The notes beneath the pieces were generated by a model that saw nothing but the letters and a program-made list of their open reading frames with translations, was not told the origin of the DNA and ran no database searches. A DNA stretch of 64,000 bases from Glandiceps talaboti (taxonomy: Eukaryota > Hemichordata > Enteropneusta > Spengelidae), in assembly GCF_964340395.1 (NCBI RefSeq), contig NC_135558.1, positions 24,112,564 through 24,176,563 on the forward strand. The letters are read 5' to 3'. Positions 46,919-58,437 of this stretch are shown here, piece by piece. The position numbers and the translations under genes are program-made. Position 1 is the stretch's first letter. Each line of letters starts with the position of its first letter.

Positions 46919-47706
46919 CATCGAATTATGTTGGATGTCCTGCCAATATTGGTGTTGCAGATAGTTATTACCTACCTGGATATCCACGATATTGTGTCCA
47001 TATGCCTGGCGTGCAGGTCGCTATTAAAAATGATATTGTTAGCAACCTTGATGTGTGGGAGAACGTGGTGATAACTGACGATCTAACAAAAGTTTATGCC
47101 GATGTCATATTTAAACACTGTGCTTTCATTAAAACGCTGTACTTCATGTATGAGCATCGACTGTTACGAAATGATGTGTTCCCATTAACAATAGAACAGT
47201 CTTACCTTGGAAAATGTGCCTCCTTACATGTACTAAGCCTGAGCAAGAATTACACTATCAGTACTCTTTCTTTCTTACAACACTTACTTCTTCTATAGAA
47301 ACTAGACATCAGCAAGTGCTTAAATATTCAATCAGCAGATATTACAAAGTTGAGACCAGAAAGTAAAAATCTCACGATTTTGAATATTTCGGAGTGTGTT
47401 GTAGAGTATGAAGACATACTTACGGTTGTTCAGAAAACCCCAGACCTTGCTCAAATTGATGCAAGCTACAGTTGTGAAATAACCTTGGAAGGTGCTGCTA
47501 AATTATTGAAACATCATTTGGAACATTTGAACTTTCATCAAAATAAGTGGAACAATCAATATAAATGGCACACTTTTTTTAAAACCGAAATAGAAACGTC
47601 TTTTGGTATAAATGTTGTTGAAGCCACAAGAACTGACTCAGCTTTATATAAAGTGACATATGAAAATGTCAATATGTATGTTGACACATTTCTACTATCA
47701 GTATGA
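46919..47706 (+). pseudogene. F-box/LRR-type protein exon with a frameshift and an in-frame stop
   Basis: A pyrimidine-rich acceptor (TTTTTGTACTTTTACAG) precedes the ATG at 46928. The frame reads MLDVLPILVLQIVITYLDIH, then DIVSICLACRSLLKM, matching the F-box pattern (LP..VL..I..YLD..D......CR....). Near 47030 the frame slips by one; the continuing frame gives NLDVWENVVI, then LRR-like LHVLSLSKN. At 47296-47298 a TAG stands where LLKKLDISKC would be expected; KLDISKC, LTILNISEC and LAQIDASYS follow to the stop at 47704-47706. F-box proteins recruit substrates to SCF ubiquitin ligases. Both lesions suggest a recent pseudogene or sequence errors. It lies inside intron 2 of host gene 1, same strand. 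Confidence 0.6.
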
Positions 47707-49905
47707 TAAGATTAAAACTTAGAAGCCTTGATAGAAACACAGAAGTCAGAACTATTTCTTCGGAAAACACAGTTTTATCATCAGCAGCAAACAGGATGAG
47801 GTCATACAGAGCAAGAATGAAAAAAGACACTGAAAAGTGGGAAAAAAATAAAAGCTTAGAAGCTCTAAGAAAATATGAAGCAAGACAAAGAAGAACTGAA
47901 AAACAAAGAGAGAGATAGAGAGACTGCTAGAATAAGACAAAGGAGATACCAGGAAAGAAAGAAAGCCAAAGCTTCAGAAGCTAACCAACATGACAAAGGG
48001 TGAAGTGAACAAACAATGAGAAATACTTACTAGACACAAACAACAGGAAATGTGTAAATATTGGCGAGAAATGAAGAAGAAACAACGTGACTCATTAACT
48101 GCTCAGAAAAGAAGACGACAGAAAGAGAAAGATAGAGAAAGAAAGAGACTTAAAAGAAACAAAGTGAAGGAGAAGAAAAATGAGATGACAGCTACAACAC
48201 AAAGGCGTGTATTGATAGAGAGGTCTGAACAGATGGAAAATGGTGATCACATAGATGGTGGATACAAGTCACCAGAAGTTGTGAGGAAAGCTGTGTACCG
48301 AGCTCAAAAAAATCTCCCACAAAACCCACATAAATATGCTGAAGTTGTGAAGGTTTTGACTAGAGTGTCACCTAAAAAAACAACAGCCCTTCTTGCTCAT
48401 GGTATTCATAGTGATGTTGAACTTTTGTGAAAGATCATGAGAAGCATTAAAAAGTCACTTGCTGAACTGAACTGAAGTCAAAGCGAGCAGACAGGGATAG
48501 GCACTCAAGGAAATTGATTGTACGTTCATTACTGGTATCCAAAAAATACAGAAAAATGCGTGCACAGGCAGCCATGTTAGGTCTTAACCATGAATTCATC
48601 AGAAGGTGTGACAAATCAATCCCTGTACTTGCAGAATTTAGCAATGCTAAACAGTTAAGGAAAACAAGATCAGATAAAACAGCACATAATGTCTCCAAAA
48701 GTGTGGTAAATTTCTACCAGCGACCAGATGTTTCTTGAGAGCTCCCTACTATGAGAACTGTATCTAAAAAAAATGGAAACCAGGAGAGTAATGGAGATGA
48801 CAACTGATAGAGCATATGAAGTATGGAGAGAAGAAAATGAGCAGGTTAAGCTTAGTAAAGCTACCTTCAAAAAACTTCGACCCAAGAATGTCAAACCAAT
48901 ACAAAAACATATGTTGAACCAGTGTTTGTGTGAGAAATGTACTAATGTTGTGTTAAAGCTAAACACACTTAATTCTGCAGCAGATAGATACAACTATAGT
49001 GAGGTGAAAATCAAGGATAAATATGATCTGATAAATGTAACCCTTTGCGAAAAGGAAAACCATCAATACTCACTTAGATGTATAAATCGGCAGTGTTTGT
49101 GTGGTGTACAACAACTAAGGAAAAGACTCAAAGTTTTTTCACAAGAGCATGGCACAGAAGAGGTGATGTGGATGGTATGGGAAAGTAAGAAATTGTCTGT
49201 AATGATGAATGATGTATCTAAGACATCCTCTCGAAAAGTTATAGTCAGAAAAAATGGCCTACTGAACATGCTAGTAGATGAACTAATTAATGACACACAA
49301 CTGCTTGCAAAACACCTATTTGTTGCTAACTGGCAACAACAAAGTTATACAAAGATAAGTATATCTGTTCCACTTCCAGACAACATGGTTGTAATGGTTC
49401 TCAACTTTGCACAAAACTATGCCTGCATAAACCAAGATGAAATACAGTCAGCACATTGGACCAACACACAAGCAACAGTTCACCCAATAGTAGCTGTCTA
49501 CAACTGCTCCAATTGTACAAATAACCACACCATTCAAGAAGCTATGGTATTTATATCTGATGATCTAACTCATGACAGTCATGCTGTTTTCCACTTTATC
49601 AAAATGGCAAACCTGCATCTTACAGAAAGAAGAAATGTCAATGTAGAGAGAGAAATACAGTTTAGTGATGGGTGCTCATCACAGTACAAGTCCAAGGGAC
49701 CCTTTTGTGACATTTCTTTCAGTGAAATGGACTTCGGATTTAAGATAGAGCGACATTACTTTGGTTCACAACATGGCAAGGGTCCCTGTGATGGTGTTGC
49801 AGGTACAGTCAAAAGTGCAGTCTGACATGCAGTCATTTCACGCCAGGCAGTAATCACAAATGCCAATGAGATGTTCCAGTATTGCCAAAAGATGATGAGA
49901 GAAGA
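47707..49905 (+). pseudogene. Decayed gene of an RNase H-like mobile-element protein family
   Basis: Broken frames in order: an SAANRMRSYRARMKK basic segment, a Lys/Arg-rich coiled-coil stretch (48050-48170), YKSPEVVRKAVYRAQKNLP, SRKLIVRSLLV, VVNFYQRPDVS, then the longest open part (48773-49825) with KLSKATFKKLRP, a C-x-C-x2-C cluster (CLCEKC), HPIVAVY and the block FSDGCSSQYKSKGPFCD ... FGSQHGKGPCDGVAGTVK. That last block, with its Asp and His/Asp residues, recurs in many uncharacterised invertebrate proteins I regard as transposon-derived; I cannot name the superfamily safely. Stops at 48736 (TGA after RPDVS) and 49823 (TGA before HAVISRQAV) both stand where CGA arginine fits, typical of CpG decay. 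Confidence 0.65.
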
Positions 49906-50380
49906 GAAATGATTACCAGTATTGATGATGAAGATGATGAGAGAAGAGATGTGGTTACCAGTAATGATGATGAGAGAAGGGATATGGTTACCAGTAATGA
50001 TGATGATGAGAGAAAAGATATGGTTACTAGTAATGATGATGATGAGAGAAGAGATATGGTTACTAGTAATGATGATGATGAGAGAAGAGATATGGTTACC
50101 AGTAATGATGATGATGAGAGAAGAGATATGGTTACTAGTAATGATGATGTGAGAAGAGATATGGTTACCAGTAATGATGATGAGAGAAGAGATATGGTTA
50201 CCAGTAATGATGATGATGAGAGAAGAGATATGGTTACCAGTAATGATGATGATGAGAGAAGAGATATGGTTACTAGTAATGATGATGTGAGAAGAGATAT
50301 GGTTACCAGTAATGATGATGATGAGAGAAAAGATATGGTTACTAGTAATGATGATGAGATTGGCATAAGAATAAACATTT
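49885..50380 (+). repeat. Codon-phased minisatellite (36-39 bp, about 13 units)
   Basis: GATGATGATGAGAGAAGAGA TATGGTTACCAGTAAT is repeated with GAT-number variation, always in whole codons. The frame 49882-50391 therefore encodes repeats of DDDERRDMVTSN. Length changes by multiples of three could mean past coding constraint or simply slippage of GAT. It follows directly on the decayed gene upstream. Long minus-strand frames over it (49756-50411) are mirror products. Confidence 0.85.
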
Positions 50381-50391
50381 TTAAAAAGTAA

Positions 50392-50604
50392 CATACCTGT
50401 AAACTGTACATATTGTGCTACAGCACACTGGCACTATTTTATTTCAGCAAATAGTATAATATGTTTGAATCTAACTGATCTTACCCAAAGGGATTTAGAA
50501 CATGAGACCAACTGATTTACACACATGTACACAGAAGTACAGTTATATCCATGTTTACTAGTTGAGGTTTGGTTTTGACATAGGAATGTAAATGTGTGAA
50601 TATG
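50392..50604. other. Short unassigned stretch
   Basis: Begins with family A-like end words (CATTTTTAAAAAGT, TGTGCTACAGCACACTGGCA), otherwise nothing recognised. Confidence 0.4.
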
Positions 50605-50610
50605 GTTCTA

Positions 50611-52159
50611 CAGTGTTCTGCCGAGGCCGCGGCCTTGCGACATTGGCCCCCTAAAATTACAAATGGCGCAATAATTTTCCCACCTTGCGTCAATTTGGCG
50701 CATTCATTTTACGGCAGACACCTAAGTCCAGGGCAAGCCCCTGCCCTGGCCGGCGTCAATACCACAAAAAGTATACTGACTCCGTAAGCGATAGTTTTGT
50801 TGACATCATATAAGATACAGTGACAACGCGCAGTTCTATTGTTAACATGCAAACAAATGGATTAATATGCAACAAAAAGATACAACTTTGATAAAACATA
50901 ATCTTCAATTGAAACATTAGAGGGAGTAGATGAGACGCCGAAATGGACGTCTCTCTTCACATGTTTTGTCTACCGACGCATCACTGTCTCGACCTCTGAC
51001 CTACTCACTGACGTGTGTGAAACACTGAACTTGCTACGGGAAATCGGAACATCTCTCTGCCACATAAGCCTTAGGAAACCAAATTTTATGGGACAGGTTG
51101 TGATTTTCATTTGTTGATGGGTTAAATTAATGGAAACAAAAATGAGTACATGTGTATTTTGATCCCGACAAAGCTGTGTTAGGGGATCGTGTTGCGTGAT
51201 GTTGACAGTGACACATGTGAATGTTTGGCACTGAATCAATGAGTGATCACTGGCATAACCACTCGAGACGGCCGATGCATGTGCGCCCGGTCAGACATGA
51301 AGAATGAACTCAGAGATGAAATCAGAAAATAATTACAGTTGTATTTACAAAGCATCCTAACTTTGACGTTGTTGATAGTTTTAGTTCAAGATCTCTGAGT
51401 TTCAAGGACACCTAATGTCAGCTTTCCGTATCAAGTTTACAATACATGTATGTAACTAATGCTGTCATTTGATATAGCAGGACCAAATCATGTTGAAAGT
51501 TTGTTTGACTATTATTTGTAAGTTTTTCGTTCACATTTGGTACTTTTTAAAGTCAGGGAGTTTATTTTCCTCAAAATGTTTTTTTTTTTAAAACTCTTGT
51601 CATGAATTTGAAGAGGGAATGATAAACACAGCAGAGTGTAACAGTTGTAAAAATGAAACAAGTGCCAAGTGGTTACAAGATTAGGATTTCTCAAATTTTT
51701 TATTCAAGCATATGTTCACTAATTTTGAAGTTGTTCTTTGTCCTTGTCTGAGAAAAGGAATCATAAATTTGAGTACTGCTATTCATTGATAGTCAGATTA
51801 AAAATTGTGACTACCTGGCTGTCCAATCTTTCTAAACAATATATAATATACTCTGTAGAAATGACTTTAAATTACATAATTGTAGTTGCCTTCTTTTTCT
51901 AAGGTGTAATGTGTAGTACACAATTTTCAAAAAATAGCTTACTGGGAACTGTTATTATGAATGGAATTTTTTTATGTAGTTGGGTAATAGTCTATGTGTA
52001 ATGGAATATCTCAGACCACGGTATCTCTATAGTGGTCCGAGGTAATATATATAATTTCATAGACAATAAATAATTGACCCCACTCCCTGTCAAATGACCC
52101 CTCTTTTTGCAACCAGGGGGCCATTGTCCCCACTAGTTGGAAACCTTGGCAGAACACTG
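50611..52159. mobile_element. Non-autonomous hAT-type element, 1,549 bp, copy 2
   Basis: Same termini as copy 1 (CAGTGTTCTGCCGAGG / CCTTGGCAGAACACTG), same length and orientation. It is flanked by GTTCTA on both sides (50605-50610, 52160-52165). The two base changes I noticed relative to copy 1 are at about 51377 (T for A) and 52020 (G for A). Different flanks and different duplications show a separate insertion, not a segmental duplication. Confidence 0.93.
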
Positions 52160-52165
52160 GTTCTA

Positions 52166-52510
52166 CAAGTTGTCAAATGTATTGATCTGTATTTTCATTT
52201 TAAAAAGTCATTCACAATAAACTGTACTGTAAACATGGAAATGTTTGCTAAAGACAAATTTATGGAAATTTTTGCTGAAGATAAATGTACTAATTTTGTT
52301 TGGAACACATATATACGAACACAAGTAGTGACTAAAATGCCTTTTTGGACATGAACACAGTGTACCAATATTAGTCAATAGTACTGGTAGTCTTTGAGAA
52401 CTAGCTGAAGACTATAAAATCGCCAAATTTTCTAATGTTAAAAATATCTAAGGCTATAGTGTGCATCTTGGAAATAATATTCGTAAACTTTTGTTGTTAC
52501 TTTGTTCTAG
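52166..52510. other. End of intron 2 of host gene 1
   Basis: Non-repetitive DNA ending in the acceptor TACTTTGTTCTAG. The frame at 52094-52354 runs out of the transposon and is not supported. Confidence 0.4.
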
Positions 52511-52583
52511 AAAATTAAACCCATCCTTACTTGAAATCAAGAAGAAGAAAAATCTTGGGTCACTAAACGAATTTTTGAATTGA
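52511..52583 (+). CDS. Host gene 1, terminal coding exon 3
   Basis: The acceptor TTTGTTCTAG precedes AAAATTAAACCC. Joined to exon 2 (two leftover bases AG), the first A completes AGA, and the frame continues KLNPSLLEIKKKKNLGSLNE, then FLN and a TGA at 52581-52583. This is the only exit-phase-2 partner I found downstream of exon 2. The whole model (210 + 161 + 73 nt) is 444 nt, exactly 148 codons with stop. The C terminus is short and lysine-rich. A family A repeat begins about 20 bp after the stop, so the 3' untranslated region would be repeat-derived. Support is by splice signals and phase only. Confidence 0.55.
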
Positions 52584-52599
52584 GATTACATTGGTTTTT

Positions 52600-53893
52600 T
52601 AGCACAACTGAACTGATAAGGTTCAGTAGTGCTATATACAACTGAACTGATAAGGTTCAGTAGTGCTATATACAACTGAACTGATAAGGTTCAGTAGTGC
52701 TATATACAACTGAACTGATAAGGTTCAGTAGTGCTATATAAATGTAGGCATAGCAAAGTGTCTGTCTGTGTGGATGTGTGTGTGTCAGGAGGGGGATGTG
52801 TGTAACAACTTAAAAGTCAAAAACCGTTGGACCAATTGCCCTGATATTTGGTGTTTAGTAGGGAAATTGTTCAAATCAAAATGATCTTACCACTGGTGTG
52901 TGATTTTGGTAAAAAAACTTAAACTCAAAAACTACTGGGCATATCGGTCTGAAATTTTGTAGGAACATTCTTAGAGGTGTTTACATTAAGAATTGTTCAT
53001 GGCATGATGATCATCAGTGATATGCAAATTAGGGCTAAAATGTGTCTTTTGGTCAAAAACCTGTAATTCCAAAACTACTGAGCAGATTGGGCTGAAATTT
53101 AACAGGGATGCATCTGTGGGGGTATAGATGAAGAAATATTAAGCATAATGATCTCATCAGTAATATGCAAATTAGGTGAAAAATGTGAATTTTGGTCAAA
53201 AATTTCTCTCTCAAAAAGTACTTGGTCAATGAGACTGAAACTTGGTGAGATGTTTCTAGAAGTGTTATTCTGCAGATTTTCTTCAAAATACTTTAACACA
53301 ATTGGCCCTAGCAACCATGACCTTGTCCTTAGCAACAACCGAAAGACAGTATATTTTGCTCAAATAACAACATAATCTGGTAGGCAAGTGAGTAAACATT
53401 CAAAAAATGTATGCAAAAATCCCTAGCAACCATAACTACGTCCATAGCAACTGCCAAACGGTCGTGTATTTCACAAAGATAACAGGGATTAATAGACAAT
53501 TGAATAAACTTTCAAAAAATGTATGTAAATTTTCCTAGCAACAAGACCACGTCCATAGCAACAGTTAAATAATCATGTATATTGCAAAGATAACAGGAAT
53601 TGAAAAACAAACGAATAAACATTCAATAAATGTATGCAAATGTGCCTAGCAACAAGACCATGCCCACAGCAAAAGCCAAATGATCACGTATATTGAAAAG
53701 ATAATATCAGGAATTCGTACACAATTGAACAAAAACATTAAAAAATGTATGCAAATATATCTAGCAACATGACAATGCCCATAGCAACAGCCAAATGATC
53801 GCGTATATCACAAGGATAGCAACATGGTTGGATAGGCAGCTGGATAGTCATTCACCAAATGAACACCTTTTGTTAGCATGGACTAGCATATGG
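52600..53893 (+). repeat. Dispersed repeat family A, full copy, left part
   Basis: The left end TTAGCACAACTGAACTGATA contains a hairpin (ACTGAAC..GTTCAGT), here in four 34-bp tandem copies (about 52604-52740). TCTG/TG-rich DNA, the AAAACTACTGGGCATATCGG region and five or more internal units with AGCAACAAGACCACGTCCAT follow. The copy is interrupted by a hAT-type element at 53894-55001 and ends TATAGTTGTGCTACAATGCC near 55047. Confidence 0.8.
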
Positions 53894-55001
53894 CAGGGTT
53901 CGCACGGTCCTGGAAAACCCTGGAAAACCCTGGAAAGTGCGCCCTACCCCTGGAAAACCCTGGAAAATGATCATGATCAATCGATCGATTAATATTGACG
54001 ATTGTCATGTTTGCTCGAGCCACCCATTCATATGGTTCTGAATCTCGTAAATGTGAAATGGCGAAAATATTTTCAAAGTCTTTCGCCACCCACGGTGGTG
54101 AATCAAAATTCACGCTGATTAAACCCACACAGTCAAACGATCGGTACTCGAGACACTTTGCCCCACAGACCGTGCCTATGCGTAGTTGAATGGGGGGCGC
54201 CGCAGTGTTTGTTTCGATCTTACGTATATTGCTACTCCATCTCCCAGTCGTCATTTCAGGGACATGATATTGCATTAACAGTCCCGGCCGGGGGTAACAG
54301 TAGGTCTGCTAACAAGATTATCGTAACATTGTATCGAATATCAAAGCATCATCAACCACGATTAGAAATTGTTACAAGTTCGGCGTACGAGTCGACATAC
54401 TACAAGCTGAGTTGAGAAATCACGATGTTCCGCAACTCGTGGCATCCGTACATAAACATCGAGACGCAAGCGATGAATGTATTTAGTTATTCATAACTCG
54501 AAATTTCGTTCCGTAAATGACGTTTTTATTCTAAATTTTGAAGAAAAAAATTATTTTAGGTGACTTATAAATCTAGTAACATCAAACCATACAATAACGA
54601 GGACAAACTTTAGTTTTTGATTTATTTTTCTGGATATGTCTGAATTAGACTGACGAATGCTGCGACTCAATCTTACACGATCAATACACCAGCTTATACG
54701 AAACTGCTACTTAGGGGGTATGACAGAGGTTTCTCCATTTAATCTTAGCGTGCAAACATGGTTTTGAAACCAACATCTTGCATAGTGTCGATTGTCTTTA
54801 AAATGTTTTGTGACATATTATGGGAACTGTTGTTAATTTTCTTCTCGTCCACATCAGACAATTAGATGTCATTCAAAAAATATACTTAAGTGTCAACACC
54901 CCTGGAAAATGGCCAAAATCAATATGAATACCCCTGGAAAACTGACGAAAAACCCCTGGAAAGTCCTGGAATTTTGTTTTGCTTTAAGTGTACGAACCCT
55001 G
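53894..55001. mobile_element. Non-autonomous hAT-type element, 1,108 bp, 6-bp duplication
   Basis: The left end is CAGGGTTCGCACGGTCC and the complement of the right end is CAGGGTTCGTACAC. ATATGG flanks both sides (53888-53893, 55002-55007). CCTGGAAAA words are repeated five times near the left end and four times near the right, all in the same orientation. Interior frames (53883-54275 minus, 53995-54415 plus) have no recognised motif. It splits a family A repeat whose two parts rejoin when the element is removed. Confidence 0.88.
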
Positions 55002-55225
55002 ATATGGATAAGCATTTTTTAAACTGTATAGTTGTGCTACAATGCCATTGGTGGTAGTTTTACAATACAATATGGCCACTGAATACAATATGGCCACTGA
55101 ATACTTTGGAAAAATAAGACATTGTCATTTTCCTTTAAAGCTTGATGATGAACCCCAGAGTTCTTCAATCATTAGAAAAGAATGTAGAAAGAAGTTCATT
55201 TGGTAGCCTCCCCCCCCCCTCCCCG
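55002..55225. other. Right end of family A copy, then unassigned
   Basis: 55008-55060 is the family A end (GATAAGCATTTTTTAAACTG, GTTGTGCTACAATGCCATTG). A 15-base ATACAATATGGCCACTGA duplication (about 55067-55099) and a C run at 55210 follow. Confidence 0.6.
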
Positions 55226-55376
55226 AGGCCACTGCAATGGGCTTTGTCTGTCCATCTGTCCATATTATGTCATTTCTCAGATGTACTATATCTGATTTCT
55301 TTCAAACTGAACACATAGAGACTACATACAAGTGTTTACCCTGTATTGTCAGGTTTAATGTTTGTTTTAACCCTAT
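55226..55376. repeat. Family C copy, left part
   Basis: GTCTGTCCATCTGTCCATAT and GTGTTTACCCTGTATTGTCAG continue, after removal of the piggyBac-like element, with GACATTGACCTTTGACCTTG at 56226. Confidence 0.55.
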
Positions 55377-55380
55377 GAGC

Positions 55381-56221
55381 CCCACTGACCCTTTGATACT
55401 AATTATCACTTTCTCTCCATTGCTAATTTGCATATGAATACCTTAGAATCCCACAACTTTCTTACTTTCACAGTTGATCTGACAGGTATCATACAACAAG
55501 GTGAAAAAACAAGGCAAATGTTTCTTTCAGTGTGAAATAAAATATTTTAATTCCAATGCATATCTATTCTTGTCATTTTTTTTACAATAATTCATCTTCA
55601 ATATACATTTATGCAGAGATTCAGTTATCCATTTACTGCTGTGCATCACGTCCCCACTGATCTTGTTTGAATTCCGCGTAGTTGTTTGTTTCCCGTACTA
55701 ACAAATCCACAAAGTCGTCATTGAAAAAGAGTTCAAACAAAATCAACCAGTTGGCCAGAAAATTCAACAGTGTGAGTTGGCCCTGAAAGTTCATCATCAA
55801 AGTCTGGAATTTGAATTTCTTTGACTTCGTTGGTCCACTGTAGTTCCGTTGCTACTGGTGTGTCATCTTGTCATCGTCGCCATCGAAATCCCCAGGTCGC
55901 CTGCTAGTAGACAGATGGAGACGCAATATACAGGCTTGTCCGCGAAAATGATTTCCCGCTCAAAGTACACTTCATTTGATTGGTTCATTGATACTTTTTT
56001 AGGTTGCCAAGCAACTGAATTACAATCGTCATCAAAAAAAGTGCACAAATAAAATTATGGGTATAGTGTAATCAACCGTTTTAATGACATATTACATACG
56101 AGGCCATTTGAATCCTAAACGGGATTTCAATCGTTGAGGGCGATAGGCTGTCTCAGGCCGATACGGGATCTCAGTGGGTGGGAAATGGAGGCCGTTTCAT
56201 TCCGAATTGAGTGTCAAAGGG
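55381..56221 (-). mobile_element. piggyBac-type element, internally deleted, copy 2
   Basis: TTAA flanks both ends (55377-55380 and 56222-56225); the termini are CCCTATGAGCC and TGTCAAAGGG. Only an N-terminal transposase piece remains on the minus strand (about 55640-55870). The 841-bp element splits a family C repeat. Confidence 0.78.
55640..55870 (-). pseudogene. piggyBac transposase N-terminal remnant, copy 2
   Basis: Minus-strand frames read ELQWTNEVKEIQIPDF, then SGPTH, then FELFFNDDFVDLLVRETNNY and AEF. These correspond to the conserved piggyBac blocks before the catalytic domain (F..LFF.D.....IVRETNRYA). A frameshift separates the two parts and no catalytic Asp region follows. The element was truncated near the same block as copy 1 at 23776-24190. 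Confidence 0.72.
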
Positions 56222-56225
56222 TTAA

Positions 56226-56694
56226 GACATTGACCTTTGACCTTGGCTCTAATCTTCAGGTTCAATTAACGAAATTCAACAATTTTCTGCATTATCATGA
56301 GACACTTTGTAGTATTTATTTGTTGCCTCCAATTTATCTTCAGCATGTCTCCATTTAGTCATATAGGAGTAAAGTATTTGAGGGGTGTGTGTCTTCTACG
56401 AAGACTTGTTTCTATTATTGTGACTGGTGTATAGATTCCAATGCAACTTGTTGATGAACAGTGTACAAAAAATAGTATCTTTTTAGCCCCCAAAGAACAC
56501 TGCCCGGAGGGGTGCTGAGTTCTGTCTGTGTGTCCATCCATGTATGTATTTGTGCATTCACCCTCATATCTTGCAAGCTTTTCAAATGTATCTCCTAAAC
56601 CTGCCCTGATTGACATGAAGTAATATTTATATTGTTTCTTTCCCCTCATAAAGGTGGGACATAAGTCACATACTCTTGTATTTTCACACATCAG
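56226..56694. repeat. Family C copy, right part, then unassigned
   Basis: ATTTGTTGCCTCCAATTTAT, CATGTCTCCATTTAGTCATA and GTGTCTTCTACGAAGACTTG match the family C copy at 11215-11550, ending near 56425. The sequence to 56694 is unassigned; the minus-strand frame 56359-56880 shows no motif. Confidence 0.55.
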
Positions 56695-56775
56695 AAGATT
56701 ACGAAACATTGGGGAAATTATTTTTGGATGGCCAACTTGACAATTGTGAAGGTTACAAAGTGACCAGAATAGAAC
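56695..56775 (+). CDS. Candidate internal exon of an unidentified gene
   Basis: Bordered by an acceptor (TTTTCACACATCAG) and a strong donor (GAAC|GTAAGTATAT). One frame is open, entering at phase 1: DYETLGKLFLDGQLDNCEGY then KVTRIE. The other two frames contain stops. Exit phase is 1, fitting the candidate exons at 57505 and 58438. It does not join host gene 1 exon 2 directly (phase 2), so it belongs to another gene or an isoform with an exon I did not find. No family recognised. Confidence 0.42.
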
Positions 56776-57079
56776 GTAAGTATATATCATATATATCATA
56801 TTATCATATGTCACTTTAGTTTCATATATCATCAGTTTTCTCCCCAGGATTTGTTGATAGGACAATTGGCTCATTAGCATAAATTAGCATAAATTTACAT
56901 GACAAAATTACATTCTTGAGTAACTTAATGATAAAATCAAAGTACATCATAATATCAAACAAGTAGTACATGTACATGTGGCCAAAGGAAAGTTGGAGGC
57001 CAATTTATTACTACAAAATATTAGCACCAATAAGAAACTCATAACAGTCTTTTAAACTAGCGCTTTTGATTATTACTCT
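56776..57079. other. Unassigned AT-rich sequence after the candidate exon
   Basis: No repeat or motif recognised. Confidence 0.35.
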
Positions 57080-57420
57080 TAGGAAAGCTGAAAATATTTC
57101 ACTCTTAATTTTCACAGATATATTAGATTTTTGAAACACAAAAAGTTTGTATACAGCTAGCTACCTGCAGACATCGTGTTAGTCTGAAATTTTGTGATAC
57201 ATGAAACTTTACTTCCCTATTGAGGACTTCAAAAACTCACGATAGTTTGAGACGTCATGTCAGCCATATTGGAAAAATCCATACTGTCATCGTAGTCGTA
57301 TGATGTATGAGTCTACAGTGCAAACTACAAACTAAAAGTGTTTTCAGAGTAAAATTGAACATGAAACTGATAATCGGAGATAAAATCGCCACTTTATCGA
57401 AAGGTACATTAGTCTGTTCA
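57080..57420 (-). repeat. Dispersed repeat family B, copy 3
   Basis: In reverse orientation it aligns with 25150-25490 (TTTTCAGAGTAAAATTGAAC, CTATTGAGGACTTCAAAAAC, GTCAGCCATATTGG). Confidence 0.65.
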
Positions 57421-57504
57421 ACTCTTTTCACGATGTTGACTCAGTGTTTGACATGTTCAAGATTAGCAATCCTCTTTCTGAGCTAATATTTAAAGTTTTT
57501 GCAG

Positions 57505-57563
57505 TGGGGCATAACCAACTCCTTGCCTGTGTTGCTGCTGAAGTTTTATCAGTAATACATAGT
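57505..57563 (+). CDS. Candidate exon following 56695-56775
   Basis: Acceptor TTAAAGTTTTTGCAG and donor AGT|GTAAGACAAA. Joined to the previous candidate exon (leftover C), the frame is open: L GHNQLLACVAAEVLSVIHS, ending in phase 0. The helix-like, hydrophobic sequence would suit a HEAT/ARM or similar helical protein, but this is too short to say. The two other frames meet a stop inside or just past the exon. An unsupported 89-codon minus-strand frame overlaps it. Confidence 0.4.
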
Positions 57564-58142
57564 GTAAGACAAAGGGGGATTTAGAAGGTGTGAATTGGGT
57601 TGACCTTTGTAGTTCAAGTAAAACCAGTCCAGCAAGCAATGTCAGAAACCATACCAGTATGCCTGAACACAGGCCTGTGGCCTGAACATGGAAGTATAAG
57701 GGGAGCCTCCATGGTCTGAAGAATGCAAGAGTCCGGCCCAGACCAAAATAGTTTGCCAAAATTACGAGAAGAACTTAATTACAGAGAAAAATAGTTGGGG
57801 CGAATAATATTCAAAAATAAGTCATACTACTGCACCATGGATGGAGTATTGATTGCACAATAAAAAAAATAAGGAAGGAGGGCATAACTGTTGCTACTTA
57901 AAAAACGAATTTTACATATGAGCTAGACTATAAGATATGGGTACATCTCGTTGTTCAGCCATATCATGGCTTGTGAATGTTGCATGGCTTTCTTTGTGCA
58001 TGCTGTGTGTGTTCCCATCGAAATGTGTACATCTCAGTATTATCATCACCTAGCCTGGCAAGGTAAGACAGTGTGTACTTTAGCCTAATCTAGTCTAGCA
58101 AGGGTGAGATGGACTAATCCTGCCATCCTGTGAACTTGTCGG
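57564..58142. other. Unassigned sequence between candidate exons
   Basis: Short duplicated words (AGCCTGGCAAGG / AGTCTAGCAAGG) near 58053-58101; nothing else recognised. Confidence 0.35.
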
Positions 58143-58237
58143 GCATAAGTACAATAGACACCGGTGGAAAGATAAACAACGTGGCTCCACCTTGTTTTTA
58201 TCTATCCACAGGTGTCTATTCTATACTTATGTATGGC
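58143..58237. mobile_element. Hairpin MITE, copy 2
   Basis: GCATAAGTACAATAGACACC and GGTGTCTATTCTATACTTATG form the outer arms, and GGTGGAAAGATAAACAACG / CTTGTTTTTATCTATCCAC the inner arms. Same core as 21855-21925, without a hAT insertion. Confidence 0.75.
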
Positions 58238-58437
58238 AAGGCAGCACTGATTACAAAACAAACACTAAGGCGTAAAAAAAAATTGTGTGGTTCTGATTAC
58301 ATTCAGTTTTAAAATAAGTGGGGTAGGTAGATTTTTTATTTTATTTATTATATATGTTTTTTCACATGTGAGTGCCTAGCTCAGGTTTTCCATTGTTTTC
58401 CAAAATTTCTCAGTGTTGTTTATTTCTTCCTACCAGA

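Noticed and set aside
49756-50411. Minus-strand frames of 185 and 212 codons
   Set aside because: Mirror readings of the plus-strand codon-phased repeat.
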